Assembly: GCF_958295425.1 (NCBI RefSeq)
Contig: NC_081136.1
Location: forward strand, 19,784,890-19,848,889
DNA length: 64,000 nucleotides
DNA from: Solea solea
Lineage: Eukaryota > Chordata > Actinopteri > Pleuronectiformes > Soleidae
Direction of reading: 5' to 3'
Each line of letters begins with the position of its first letter. The first letter of the stretch is position 1. Positions 21,154 to 35,112 of this stretch are shown here, piece by piece. The notes beneath the pieces are model-generated. The model worked only from the letters and a program-made list of their open reading frames with translations. It was not told the origin of the DNA and searched no databases. The translations under genes and the position numbers were made by a program.

Positions 21154-24081
21154 TCAGTGTTTGATTTTGCAATGATTTCACTGTTTGGATGTGTTTTTCT
21201 ATTTGTGTCTGTTTTTGTGCAAGTATACGGCTGTTTTCTGATTTTTTTCAATTTTCTACTGTCCCATAACATAAACCTCACAAATAAAGTTAACATCTTA
21301 TAAGATATACTTATGTACCCTCAGTGTTTGATTTTGCAATGATTTCACTGTTTGGATGTGTTTTGCTATTGGTGTCTGTTTTTGTGCACATTCAGCAAGT
21401 ATACGGCTGTTTTCTGATTTTTTTCAATTTTCTGATTTTTTTCAATTTTCTACTGTCCCATAACATAAACCTCACAAATAAAGTTAACATCTTATAAGAT
21501 ATACTTCTGTACCCTCAGTGTTTGATTTTGCAATGATTTCACTGTTTGGATGTGTTTTTCTATTTGTGTCTGTTTTTGTGCAAGTATACGGCTGTTTTCT
21601 GATTTTTTTCAATTTTCTACTGTCCCATAACATAAACCTCACAAATAAAGTTAACATCTTATAAGATATACTTCTGTACCCTCAGTGTTTGATTTTGCAA
21701 TGATTTCACTGTTTGGATGTGTTTTTCTATTTGTGTCTGTTTTTGTGCACATTCAGCAAGTATACGGCTGTTTTCTGATTTTTTTCAATTTTCTACTGTC
21801 CCATAACATAAACCTCACAAATAAAGTTAACATCTTATAAGATATACTTCTGTACCTCAGTGTTTGATTTTGCAATGATTTCACTGTTTGGATGTGTTTT
21901 TCTATTTGTGTCTGTTTTTGTGCACATTCAGCAAGTATACGGCTGTTTTCTGATTTTTTTCAATTTTCTACTGTCCCATAACATAAACCTCACAAATAAA
22001 GTTAACATCTTATAAGATATACTTCTGTACCCTCAGTGTTTGATTTTGCAATGATTTCACTGTTTGGATGTGTTTTTCTATTTGTGTCTGTTTTTGTGCA
22101 AGTATACGGCTGTTTTCTGATTTTTTTCAATTTTCTACTGTCCCATAACATAAACCTCACAAATAAAGTTAACATCTTATAAGATATACTTCTGTACCCT
22201 CAGTGTTTGATTTTGCAATGATTTCACTGTTTGGATGTGTTTTTCTATTTGTGTCTGTTTTTGTGCACATTCAGCAAGTATACGGCTGTTTTCTGTTTTT
22301 TTTCAATTTTCTACTGTCCCATAACATAAACCTCACAAATAAAGTTAAAATCTTATAAGATATAGTTATTTACCCTCAGTGTTTGATTTTGCAATGATTT
22401 CACTGTTTGGATGTGTTTTTCTATTTGTGTCTGTTTTTGTGCATATTCAGCAAGTATATGGCTGTTTTCTGATTTTTTTCAATTTTCTACTGTCCCATAA
22501 CATAAACCTCACAAATAAAGTTAACATCTTATAAGATATACTTCTGTACCCTCAGTGTTTGATTTTGCAATGATTTCACTGTTTGGATGTGTTTTTCTAT
22601 TTGTGTCTGTTTTTGTGCACATTCAGCAAGTATACGGCTGTTTTCTGATTTTTTTCAATTTTCTACTGTCCCATAACATAAACCTCACAAATAAAGTTAA
22701 CATCTTATAAGATATACTTCTGTACCCTCAGTGTTTGATTTTGCAATGATTTCACTGTTTGGATGTGTTTTTCTATTTGTTTCTGTTTTTGTGCAAGTAT
22801 ACGGCTGTTTTCTGATTTTTTTCAATTTTCTACTGTCCCATAACATAAACCTCACAAATAAAGTTAACATCTTATAAGATATACTTCTGTACCATCAGTG
22901 TTTGATTTTGCAATGATTTCACTGTTTGGATGTGTTTTTCTATTTGTGTCTGTTTTTGTGCAAGTATACGGCTGTTTTCTGATTTTTTTCAATTTTCTAC
23001 TGTCCCATAACATAAACCTCACAAATAAAGTTAAAATCTTATAAGATATAGTTATTTACCCTCAGTGTTTGATTTTGCAATGATTTCACTGTTTGGATGT
23101 GTTTTTCTATTTGTGTCTGTTTTTGTGCACATTCAGCAAGTATACGGCTGTTTTCTGATTTTTTTCAATTTTCTACTGTCCCATAACATAAACCTCACAA
23201 ATAAAGTTAAAATCTTATAAGATATACTTCTGTACCATCAGTGTTTGATTTTGCAATGATTTCACTGTTTGGATGTGTTTTTCTATTTGTGTCTGTTTTT
23301 GTGCAAGTATACGGCTGTTTTCTGATTTTTTTCAATTTTCTACTGTCCCATAACATAAACTTCACAAATAAAGTTAACATCTTATAAGATATACTTCTGT
23401 ACCCTCAGTGTTTGATTTTGCAATGATTTCACTGTTTGGATGTGTTTTTCTATTTGTGTCTGTTTTTGTGCAAGTATACGGCTGTTTTCTGATTTTTTTC
23501 AATTTTCTACTGTCCCATAACATAAACCTCACAAATAAAGTTAACATCTTATAAGATATACTTCTGTACCCTCAGTGTTTGATTTTGCAATGATTTCACT
23601 GTTTGGATGTGTTTTGCTATTTGTGTCTGTTTTTGTGCACATTCAGCAAGTATACGGCTGTTTTCTGATTTTTTTCAATTTTCTACTGTCCCATAACATA
23701 AACCTCACAAATAAAGTTAAAATCTTATAAGATATACTTCTGTACCATCAGTGTTTGATTTTGCAATGATTTCACTGTTTGGATGTGTTTTTCTATTTGT
23801 GTCTGTTTTTGTGCAAGTATACGGCTGTTTTCTGATTTTTTTCAATTTTCTACTGTCCCATAACATAAACTTCACAAATAAAGTTAACATCTTATAAGAT
23901 ATACTTCTGTACCCTCAGTGTTTGATTTTGCAATGATTTCACTGTTTGGATGTGTTTTTCTATTTGTGTCTGTTTTTGTGCAAGTATACGGCTGTTTTCT
24001 GATTTTTTTCAATTTTCTACTGTCCCATAACATAAACCTCACAAATAAGGTTAAAATCTTATAAGATATACTTCTCTACCC
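21154..24081 (+). repeat. A array, 17-unit block (2928 bp)
   Basis: Class order is S D S L L S L L L S S L S S L S S, which sums to 2928 after one lost base (TGTACCTCAG). It includes two copies of the set TTCTGTACCATC S with AACTTCAC followed by plain S. Its D unit has CTATTGGTG, a private change. The block resembles 26054 onward, which lacks two of the units (see findings). Confidence 0.75.
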
Positions 24082-26053
24082 TCAGTGTTTGATTTTGCAA
24101 TGATTTCACTGTTTGGATGTGTTTTTCTATTTGTGTCTGTTTTTGTGCACATTCAGCAAGTATACGGCTGTTTTCTGATTTTTTTCAATTTTCTACTGTC
24201 CCATAACATAAACCTCACAAATAAAGTTAAAATCTTATAAGATATAGTTATTTACCCTCAGTGTTTGATTTTGCAATGATTTCACTGTTTGGATGTGTTT
24301 TTCTATTTGTGTCTGTTTTTGTGCACATTCAGCAAGTATACGGCTGTTTTCTGATTTTTTTCAATTTTCTGATTTTTTTCAATTTTCTACTGTCCCATAA
24401 CATAAACCTCACAAATAAAGTTAAAATCTTATAAGATATACTTCTGTACCCTCAGTGTTTGATTTTGCAATGATTTCACTGTTTGGATGTGTTTTTCTAT
24501 TTGTGTCTGTTTTTGTGCAAGTATATGGCTGTTTTCTGATTTTTTTCAATTTTCTACTGTCCCATAACATAAACCTCACAAATAAAGTTAACATCTTATA
24601 AGATATACTTCTGTACCCTCAGTGTTTGATTTTGCAATGATTTCACTGTTTGGATGTGTTTTTCTATTTGTGTCTATTTTTGTGCAAGTATACGGCTGTT
24701 TTCTGATTTTTTTCAATTTTCTACTGTCCCATAACATAAACCTCACAAATAAAGTTAAAATCTTATAAGATATAGTTATTTACCCTCAGTGTTTGATTTT
24801 GCAATGATTTCACTGTTTGGATGTGTTTTTCTATTTGTGTCTGTTTTTGTGCACATTCAGCAAGTATACGGCTGTTTTCTGATTTTTTTCAATTTTCTAC
24901 TGTCCCATAACATAAACCTCACAAATAAGGTTAAAATCTTATAAGATATACTTCTCTACCCTCAGTGTTTGATTTTGCAATGATTTCACTGTTTGGATGT
25001 GTTTTTCTATATGTGTCTGTTTTTGTGCACATTCAGCAAGTATACGGCTGTTTTCTGATTTTTTTCAATTTTCTGATTTTTTTCAATTTTCTACTGTCCC
25101 ATAACATAAACCTCACAAATAAAGTTAAAATCTTATAAGATATAGTTATTTACCCTCAGTGTTTGATTTTGCAATGATTTCACTGTTTGGATGTGTTTTT
25201 CTATTTGTGTCTGTTTTTGTGCACATTCAGCAAGTATACGGCTGTTTTCTGATTTTTTTCAATTTTCTGATTTTTTTCAATTTTCTACTGTCCCATAACA
25301 TAAACCTCACAAATAAAGTTAAAATCTTATAAGATATACTTCTGTACCCTCAGTGTTTGATTTTGCAATGATTTCACTGTTTGGATGTGTTTTTCTATTT
25401 GTGTCTGTTTTTGTGCAAGTATATGGCTGTTTTCTGATTTTTTTCAATTTTCTACTGTCCCATAACATAAACCTCACAAATAAAGTTAACATCTTATAAG
25501 ATATACTTCTGTACCCTCAGTGTTTGATTTTGCAATGATTTCACTGTTTGGATGTGTTTTTCTATTTGTGTCTATTTTTGTGCAAGTATACGGCTGTTTT
25601 CTGATTTTTTTCAATTTTCTACTGTCCCATAACATAAACCTCACAAATAAAGTTAAAATCTTATAAGATATAGTTATTTACCCTCAGTGTTTGATTTTGC
25701 AATGATTTCACTGTTTGGATGTGTTTTTCTATTTGTGTCTGTTTTTGTGCACATTCAGCAAGTATACGGCTGTTTTCTGATTTTTTTCAATTTTCTACTG
25801 TCCCATAACATAAACCTCACAAATAAGGTTAAAATCTTATAAGATATACTTCTCTACCCTCAGTGTTTGATTTTGCAATGATTTCACTGTTTGGATGTGT
25901 TTTTCTATATGTGTCTGTTTTTGTGCACATTCAGCAAGTATACGGCTGTTTTCTGATTTTTTTCAATTTTCTGATTTTTTTCAATTTTCTACTGTCCCAT
26001 AACATAAACCTCACAAATAAAGTTAACATCTTATAAGATATACTTCTGTACCC
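24082..26053 (+). repeat. 898-bp 5-mer duplicated, flanked by 880-type units
   Basis: Units start at 24082, 24258, 24452, 24619, 24786, 24962, 25156, 25350, 25517, 25684 and 25860, classes L D S S L D D S S L D. The 898-bp period from 24452 to 25350 is confirmed by the private change TGTCTATTTTTG at 24671 and 25569, found in no other unit that I noticed. This is a recent tandem duplication derived from the 880-bp 5-mer with an extra D. Confidence 0.85.
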
Positions 26054-29000
26054 TCAGTGTTTGATTTTGCAATGATTTCACTGTTTGGATGTGTTTTTCT
26101 ATTTGTGTCTGTTTTTGTGCAAGTATACGGCTGTTTTCTGATTTTTTTCAATTTTCTACTGTCCCATAACATAAACCTCACAAATAAAGTTAACATCTTA
26201 TAAGATATACTTATGTACCCTCAGTGTTTGATTTTGCAATGATTTCACTGTTTGGATGTGTTTTGCTATTTGTGTCTGTTTTTGTGCACATTCAGCAAGT
26301 ATACGGCTGTTTTCTGATTTTTTTCAATTTTCTGATTTTTTTCAATTTTCTACTGTCCCATAACATAAACCTCACAAATAAAGTTAACATCTTATAAGAT
26401 ATACTTCTGTACCCTCAGTGTTTGATTTTGCAATGATTTCACTGTTTGGATGTGTTTTTCTATTTGTGTCTGTTTTTGTGCAAGTATACGGCTGTTTTCT
26501 GATTTTTTTCAATTTTCTACTGTCCCATAACATAAACCTCACAAATAAAGTTAACATCTTATAAGATATACTTCTGTACCCTCAGTGTTTGATTTTGCAA
26601 TGATTTCACTGTTTGGATGTGTTTTTCTATTTGTGTCTGTTTTTGTGCACATTCAGCAAGTATACGGCTGTTTTCTGATTTTTTTCAATTTTCTACTGTC
26701 CCATAACATAAACCTCACAAATAAAGTTAACATCTTATAAGATATACTTCTGTACCTCAGTGTTTGATTTTGCAATGATTTCACTGTTTGGATGTGTTTT
26801 TCTATTTGTGTCTGTTTTTGTGCACATTCAGCAAGTATACGGCTGTTTTCTGATTTTTTTCAATTTTCTACTGTCCCATAACATAAACCTCACAAATAAA
26901 GTTAACATCTTATAAGATATACTTCTGTACCCTCAGTGTTTGATTTTGCAATGATTTCACTGTTTGGATGTGTTTTTCTATTTGTGTCTGTTTTTGTGCA
27001 AGTATACGGCTGTTTTCTGATTTTTTTCAATTTTCTACTGTCCCATAACATAAACCTCACAAATAAAGTTAACATCTTATAAGATATACTTCTGTACCCT
27101 CAGTGTTTGATTTTGCAATGATTTCACTGTTTGGATGTGTTTTTCTATTTGTGTCTGTTTTTGTGCACATTCAGCAAGTATACGGCTGTTTTCTGATTTT
27201 TTTCAATTTTCTACTGTCCCATAACATAAACCTCACAAATAAAGTTAACATCTTATAAGATATACTTCTGTACCCTCAGTGTTTGATTTTGCAATGATTT
27301 CACTGTTTGGATGTGTTTTTCTATTTGTTTCTGTTTTTGTGCAAGTATACGGCTGTTTTCTGATTTTTTTCAATTTTCTACTGTCCCATAACATAAACCT
27401 CACAAATAAAGTTAACATCTTATAAGATATACTTCTGTACCATCAGTGTTTGATTTTGCAATGATTTCACTGTTTGGATGTGTTTTTCTATTTGTGTCTG
27501 TTTTTGTGCAAGTATACGGCTGTTTTCTGATTTTTTTCAATTTTCTACTGTCCCATAACATAAACCTCACAAATAAAGTTAAAATCTTATAAGATATAGT
27601 TATTTACCCTCAGTGTTTGATTTTGCAATGATTTCACTGTTTGGATGTGTTTTTCTATTTGTGTCTGTTTTTGTGCACATTCAGCAAGTATACGGCTGTT
27701 TTCTGATTTTTTTCAATTTTCTACTGTCCCATAACATAAATCTCACAAATAAAGTTAAAATCTTATAAGATATACTTCTGTACCATCAGTGTTTGATTTT
27801 GCAATGATTTCACTGTTTGGATGTGTTTTTCTATTTGTGTCTGTTTTTGTGCAAGTATACGGCTGTTTTCTGATTTTTTTCAATTTTCTACTGTCCCATA
27901 ACATAAACTTCACAAATAAAGTTAACATCTTATAAGATATACTTCTGTACCCTCAGTGTTTGATTTTGCAATGATTTCACTGTTTGGATGTGTTTTTCTA
28001 TTTGTGTCTGTTTTTGTGCAAGTATACGGCTGTTTTCTGATTTTTTTCAATTTTCTACTGTCCCATAACATAAACCTCACAAATAAAGTTAACATCTTAT
28101 AAGATATACTTCTGTACCCTCAGTGTTTGATTTTGCAATGATTTCACTGTTTGGATGTGTTTTGCTATTTGTGTCTGTTTTTGTGCACATTCAGCAAGTA
28201 TACGGCTGTTTTCTGATTTTTTTCAATTTTCTGATTTTTTTCAATTTTCTACTGTCCCATAACATAAACCTCACAAATAAAGTTAACATCTTATAAGATA
28301 TACTTCTGTACCCTCAGTGTTTGATTTTGCAATGATTTCACTGTTTGGATGTGTTTTTCTATTTGTGTCTGTTTTTGTGCAAGTATACGGCTGTTTTCTG
28401 ATTTTTTTCAATTTTCTACTGTCCCATAACATAAACCTCACAAATAAAGTTAACATCTTATAAGATATACTTCTGTACCCTCAGTGTTTGATTTTGCAAT
28501 GATTTCACTGTTTGGATGTGTTTTGCTATTTGTGTCTGTTTTTGTGCACATTCAGCAAGTATACGGCTGTTTTCTGATTTTTTTCAATTTTCTACTGTCC
28601 CATAACATAAACCTCACAAATAAAGTTAAAATCTTATAAGATATACTTCTGTACCATCAGTGTTTGATTTTGCAATGATTTCACTGTTTGGATGTGTTTT
28701 TCTATTTGTGTCTGTTTTTGTGCAAGTATACGGCTGTTTTCTGATTTTTTTCAATTTTCTACTGTCCCATAACATAAACTTCACAAATAAAGTTAACATC
28801 TTATAAGATATACTTCTGTACCCTCAGTGTTTGATTTTGCAATGATTTCACTGTTTGGATGTGTTTTTCTATTTGTGTCTGTTTTTGTGCAAGTATACGG
28901 CTGTTTTCTGATTTTTTTCAATTTTCTACTGTCCCATAACATAAACCTCACAAATAAAGTTAACATCTTATAAGATATACTTCTGTACCCTCAGTGTTTG

Positions 29001-29721
29001 ATTTTGCAATGATTTCACTGTTTGGATGTGTTTTGCTATTTGTGTCTGTTTTTGTGCACATTCAGCAAGTATACGGCTGTTTTCTGATTTTTTTCAATTT
29101 TCTGATTTTTTTCAATTTTCTACTGTCCCATAACATAAACCTCACAAATAAAGTTAACATCTTATAAGATATACTTCTGTACCCTCAGTGTTTGATTTTG
29201 CAATGATTTCACTGTTTGGATGTGTTTTGCTATTTGTGTCTGTTTTTGTGCACATTCAGCAAGTATACGGCTGTTTTCTGATTTTTTTCAATTTTCTGAT
29301 TTTTTTCAATTTTCTACTGTCCCATAACATAAACCTCACAAATAAAGTTAACATCTTATAAGATATACTTCTGTACCCTCAGTGTTTGATTTTGCAATGA
29401 TTTCACTGTTTGGATGTGTTTTTCTATTTGTGTCTGTTTTTGTGCAAGTATACGGCTGTTTTCTGATTTTTTTCAATTTTCTACTGTCCCATAACATAAA
29501 CCTCACAAATAAAGTTAACATCTTATAAGATATACTTCTGTACCCTCAGTGTTTGATTTTGCAATGATTTCACTGTTTGGATGTGTTTTGCTATTTGTGT
29601 CTGTTTTTGTGCACATTCAGCAAGTATACGGCTGTTTTCTGATTTTTTTCAATTTTCTACTGTCCCATAACATAAACCTCACAAATAAAGTTAAAATCTT
29701 ATAAGATATAGTTATATGCCT
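26054..29721 (+). repeat. A array, 21-unit block (3668 bp)
   Basis: Class order is S D S L L S L S S L S S D S L S S D D S L, which sums to 3668 after one lost base. Two neighbouring D units with TTTTGCTATT occur near 29.0-29.3 kb. The beginning copies 21154 onward at a 4900-bp offset until two units are missing. One unit has AAATCTCAC near 27.74 kb, a private change. Confidence 0.75.
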
Positions 29722-32315
29722 TCAGTGTTTGATTTTGCAATGATTTCACTGTTTGGATGTGTTTTTCTATTTGTGTCTGTTTTTGTGCACATTCAGCAAG
29801 CATACGGCTGTTTTCTGATTTTTTTCAATTTTCTACTGTCCCATAACATAAACCTCACAAATAAAGTTAACATCTTATAAGATATACTTCTGTACCCTCA
29901 GTGTTTGATTTTGCAATGATTTCACTGTTTGGATGTGTTTTTCTATTTGTGTCTGTTTTTGTGCAAGTATACGGCTGTTTTCTGATTTTTTTCAATTTTC
30001 TACTGTCCCATAACATAAACCTCACAAATAAAGTTAACATCTTATAAGATATACTTCTGTACCTCAGTGTTTGATTTTGCAATGATTTCACTGTTTGGAT
30101 GTGTTTTTCTATTTGTGTCTGTTTTTGTGCACATTCAGCAAGTATACGGCTGTTTTCTGATTTTTTTCAATTTTCTACTGTCCCATAACATAAACCTCAC
30201 AAATAAAGTTAACATCTTATAAGATATACTTCTGTACCCTCAGTGTTTGATTTTGCAATGATTTCACTGTTTGGATGTGTTTTTCTATTTGTTTCTGTTT
30301 TTGTGCAAGTATACGGCTGTTTTCTGATTTTTTTCAATTTTCTACTGTCCCATAACATAAACCTCACAAATAAAGTTAAAATCTTATAAGATATAGTTGT
30401 TTACCCTCAGTGTTTGATTTTGCAATGATTTCACTGTTTGGATGTGTTTTTCTATTTGTGTCTGTTTTTGTGCACATTCAGCAAGTATACGGCTGTTTTC
30501 TGATTTTTTTCAATTTTCTACTGTCCCATAACATAAACCTCACAAATGAAGTTAAAATCTTATAAGATATACTTCTGTACCATCAGTGTTTGATTTTGCA
30601 ATGATTTCACTGTTTGGATGTGTTTTGCTATTTGTGTCTGTTTTTGTGCACATTCAGCAAGTATACGGCTGTTTTCTGATTTTTTTCAATTTTCTACTGT
30701 CCCATAACATAAACCTCACAAATAAGGTTAAAATCTTATAAGATATACTTCTCTACCCTCAGTGTTTGATTTTGCAATGATTTCACTGTTTGGATGTGTT
30801 TTTCTATTTGTGTCTGTTTTTGTGCACATTCAGCAAGTATACGGCTGTTTTCTGATTTTTTTCAATTTTCTACTGTCCTATAACATAAACCTCACAAATA
30901 AAGTTAAAATCTTATAAGATATAGTTATTTACCCTCAGTGTTTGATTTTGCAATGATTTCACTGTTTGGATGTGTTTTTCTATTTGTGTCTGTTTTTGTG
31001 CACATTCAGCAAGTATACGGCTGTTTTCTGATTTTTTTCAATTTTCTGATTTTTTTCAATTTTCTACTGTCCCATAACATAAACCTCACAAATAAAGTTA
31101 AAATCTTATAAGATATACTTCTGTACCCTCAGTGTTTGATTTTGCAATGATTTCACTGTTTGGATTTGTTTTTCTATTTGTGTCTGTTTTTGTGCAAGTA
31201 TATGGCTGTTTTCTGATTTTTTTCAATTTTCTACTGTCCCATAACATAAACCTCACAAATAAAGTTAACATCTTATAAGATATACTTCTGTACCCTCAGT
31301 GTTTGATTTTGCAATGATTTCACTGTTTGGATGTGTTTTTCTATTTGTGTCTGTTTTTGTGCAAGTATACGGCTGTTTTCTGATTTTTTTCAATTTTCTA
31401 CTGTCCCATAACATAAACCTCACAAATAAAGTTAACATCTTATAAGATATACTTCTGTACCCTCAGTGTTTGATTTTGCAATGATTTCACTGTTTGGATG
31501 TGTTTTGCTATTTGTGTCTGTTTTTGTGCACATTCAGCAAGTATACGGCTGTTTTCTGATTTTTTTCAATTTTCTACTGTCCCATAACATAAACCTCACA
31601 AATAAAGTTAAAATCTTATAAGATATACTTCTGTACCATCAGTGTTTGATTTTGCAATGATTTCACTGTTTGGATGTGTTTTTCTATTTGTGTCTGTTTT
31701 TGTGCAAGTATACGGCTGTTTTCTGATTTTTTTCAATTTTCTACTGTCCCATAACATAAACTTCACAAATAAAGTTAACATCTTATAAGATATACTTCTG
31801 TACCCTCAGTGTTTGATTTTGCAATGATTTCACTGTTTGGATGTGTTTTTCTATTTGTGTCTGTTTTTGTGCAAGTATACGGCTGTTTTCTGATTTTTTT
31901 CAATTTTCTACTGTCCCATAACATAAACCTCACAAATAAAGTTAACATCTTATAAGATATACTTCTGTACCCTCAGTGTTTGATTTTGCAATGATTTCAC
32001 TGTTTGGATGTGTTTTTCTATTTGTGTCTGTTTTTGTGCAAGTATACGGCTGTTTTCTGATTTTTTTCAATTTTCTACTGTCCCATAACATAAACCTCAC
32101 AAATAAAGTTAACATCTTATAAGATATACTTCTGTACCCTCAGTGTTTGATTTTGCAATGATTTCACTGTTTGGATGTGTTTTGCTATTTGTGTCTGTTT
32201 TTGTGCACATTCAGCAAGTATACGGCTGTTTTCTGATTTTTTTCAATTTTCTACTGTCCCATAACATAAACCTCACAAATAAAGTTAAAATCTTATAAGA
32301 TATAGTTATATGCCT
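29722..32315 (+). repeat. 15-unit higher-order block (2594 bp)
   Basis: It runs from one GTTATATGCC/GCATACGG unit to the next. Class order is L S L S L L L D S S L S S S L; the sum minus one base (TGTACCTCAG) equals 2594. Units 1-5 form a conserved head: GCATACGG L, S, TGTACCTCAG L, TTGTTTCTG S, GTTGTTTACC L with AAATGAAG. The head is then joined to an 880-type middle (AAGGTT, TTCTCTACC, D, GTATATGG). One unit has GTCCTATAAC near 30.88 kb and another GGATTTGTT near 31.16 kb. Confidence 0.85.
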
Positions 32316-35112
32316 TCAGTGTTTGATTTTGCAATGATTTCACTGTTTGGATGTGTTTTTCTATTTGTGTCTGTTTTTGTGCACATTCAGCAAGCATACG
32401 GCTGTTTTCTGATTTTTTTCAATTTTCTACTGTCCCATAACATAAACCTCACAAATAAAGTTAAAATCTTATAAGATATACTTCTGTACCCTCAGTGTTT
32501 GATTTTGCAATGATTTCACTGTTTGGATGTGTTTTTCTATTTGTGTCTGTTTTTGTGCAAGTATACGGCTGTTTTCTGATTTTTTTCAATTTTCTACTGT
32601 CCCATAACATAAACCTCACAAATAAAGTTAACATCTTATAAGATATACTTCTGTACCTCAGTGTTTGATTTTGCAATGATTTCACTGTTTGGATGTGTTT
32701 TTCTATTTGTGTCTGTTTTTGTGCACATTCAGCAAGTATACGGCTGTTTTCTGATTTTTTTCAATTTTCTACTGTCCCATAACATAAACCTCACAAATAA
32801 AGTTAACATCTTATAAGATATACTTCTGTACCCTCAGTGTTTGATTTTGCAATGATTTCACTGTTTGGATGTGTTTTTCTATTTGTTTCTGTTTTTGTGC
32901 AAGTATACGGCTGTTTTCTGATTTTTTTCAATTTTCTACTGTCCCATAACATAAACCTCACAAATAAAGTTAAAATCTTATAAGATATAGTTGTTTACCC
33001 TCAGTGTTTGATTTTGCAATGATTTCACTGTTTGGATGTGTTTTTCTATTTGTGTCTGTTTTTGTGCACATTCAGCAAGTATACGGCTGTTTTCTGATTT
33101 TTTTCAATTTTCTACTGTCCCATAACATAAACCTCACAAATGAAGTTAAAATCTTATAAGATATACTTCTGTACCATCAGTGTTTGATTTTGCAATGATT
33201 TCACTGTTTGGATGTGTTTTTCTATTTGTGTCTGTTTTTGTGCAAGTATACGGCTGTTTTCTGATTTTTTTCAATTTTCTACTGTCCCATAACATAAACT
33301 TCACAAATAAAGTTAACATCTTATAAGATATACTTCTGTACCCTCAGTGTTTGATTTTGCAATGATTTCACTGTTTGGATGTGTTTTTCTATTTGTGTCT
33401 GTTTTTGTGCAAGTATACGGCTGTTTTCTGATTTTTTTCAATTTTCTACTGTCCCATAACATAAACCTCACAAATAAAGTTAACATCTTATAAGATATAC
33501 TTCTGTACCCTCAGTGTTTGATTTTGCAATGATTTCACTGTTTGGATGTGTTTTGCTATTTGTGTCTGTTTTTGTGCACATTCAGCAAGTATACGGCTGT
33601 TTTCTGATTTTTTTCAATTTTCTGATTTTTTTCAATTTTCTACTGTCCCATAACATAAACCTCACAAATAAAGTTAACATCTTATAAGATATACTTCTGT
33701 ACCCTCAGTGTTTGATTTTGCAATGATTTCACTGTTTGGATGTGTTTTTCTATTTGTGTCTGTTTTTGTGCAAGTATACGGCTGTTTTCTGATTTTTTTC
33801 AATTTTCTACTGTCCCATAACATAAACCTCACAAATAAAGTTAACATCTTATAAGATATACTTCTGTACCCTCAGTGTTTGATTTTGCAATGATTTCACT
33901 GTTTGGATGTGTTTTGCTATTTGTGTCTGTTTTTGTGCACATTCAGCAAGTATACGGCTGTTTTCTGATTTTTTTCAATTTTCTACTGTCCCATAACATA
34001 AACCTCACAAATAAAGTTAAAATCTTATAAGATATACTTCTGTACCATCAGTGTTTGATTTTGCAATGATTTCACTGTTTGGATGTGTTTTTCTATTTGT
34101 GTCTGTTTTTGTGCAAGTATACGGCTGTTTTCTGATTTTTTTCAATTTTCTACTGTCCCATAACATAAACTTCACAAATAAAGTTAACATCTTATAAGAT
34201 ATACTTCTGTACCCTCAGTGTTTGATTTTGCAATGATTTCACTGTTTGGATGTGTTTTTCTATTTGTGTCTGTTTTTGTGCAAGTATACGGCTGTTTTCT
34301 GATTTTTTTCAATTTTCTACTGTCCCATAACATAAACCTCACAAATAAAGTTAACATCTTATAAGATATACTTCTGTACCCTCAGTGTTTGATTTTGCAA
34401 TGATTTCACTGTTTGGATGTGTTTTGCTATTTGTGTCTGTTTTTGTGCACATTCAGCAAGTATACGGCTGTTTTCTGATTTTTTTCAATTTTCTGATTTT
34501 TTTCAATTTTCTACTGTCCCATAACATAAACCTCACAAATAAAGTTAACATCTTATAAGATATACTTCTGTACCCTCAGTGTTTGATTTTGCAATGATTT
34601 CACTGTTTGGATGTGTTTTGCTATTTGTGTCTGTTTTTGTGCACATTCAGCAAGTATACGGCTGTTTTCTGATTTTTTTCAATTTTCTGATTTTTTTCAA
34701 TTTTCTACTGTCCCATAACATAAACCTCACAAATAAAGTTAACATCTTATAAGATATACTTCTGTACCCTCAGTGTTTGATTTTGCAATGATTTCACTGT
34801 TTGGATGTGTTTTTCTATTTGTGTCTGTTTTTGTGCAAGTATACGGCTGTTTTCTGATTTTTTTCAATTTTCTACTGTCCCATAACATAAACCTCACAAA
34901 TAAAGTTAACATCTTATAAGATATACTTCTGTACCCTCAGTGTTTGATTTTGCAATGATTTCACTGTTTGGATGTGTTTTGCTATTTGTGTCTGTTTTTG
35001 TGCACATTCAGCAAGTATACGGCTGTTTTCTGATTTTTTTCAATTTTCTACTGTCCCATAACATAAACCTCACAAATAAAGTTAAAATCTTATAAGATAT
35101 AGTTATATGCCT
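32316..35112 (+). repeat. 16-unit higher-order block (2797 bp)
   Basis: It has the same five-unit head as 29722, then a different middle without the AAGGTT/TTCTCTACC units. Class order is L S L S L S S D S L S S D D S L, summing to 2797 after one lost base. Head sharing with middle exchange shows that the higher-order repeats recombine as modules. Confidence 0.85.

Noticed and set aside
29867..30091. Identical 74-codon minus-strand frames at 29867, 32461 and 35258
   Set aside because: They coincide with copies of the same higher-order module, all containing the one-base loss in TGTACCTCAG. Their identity reflects repeat homogenisation, with no sign of coding selection.
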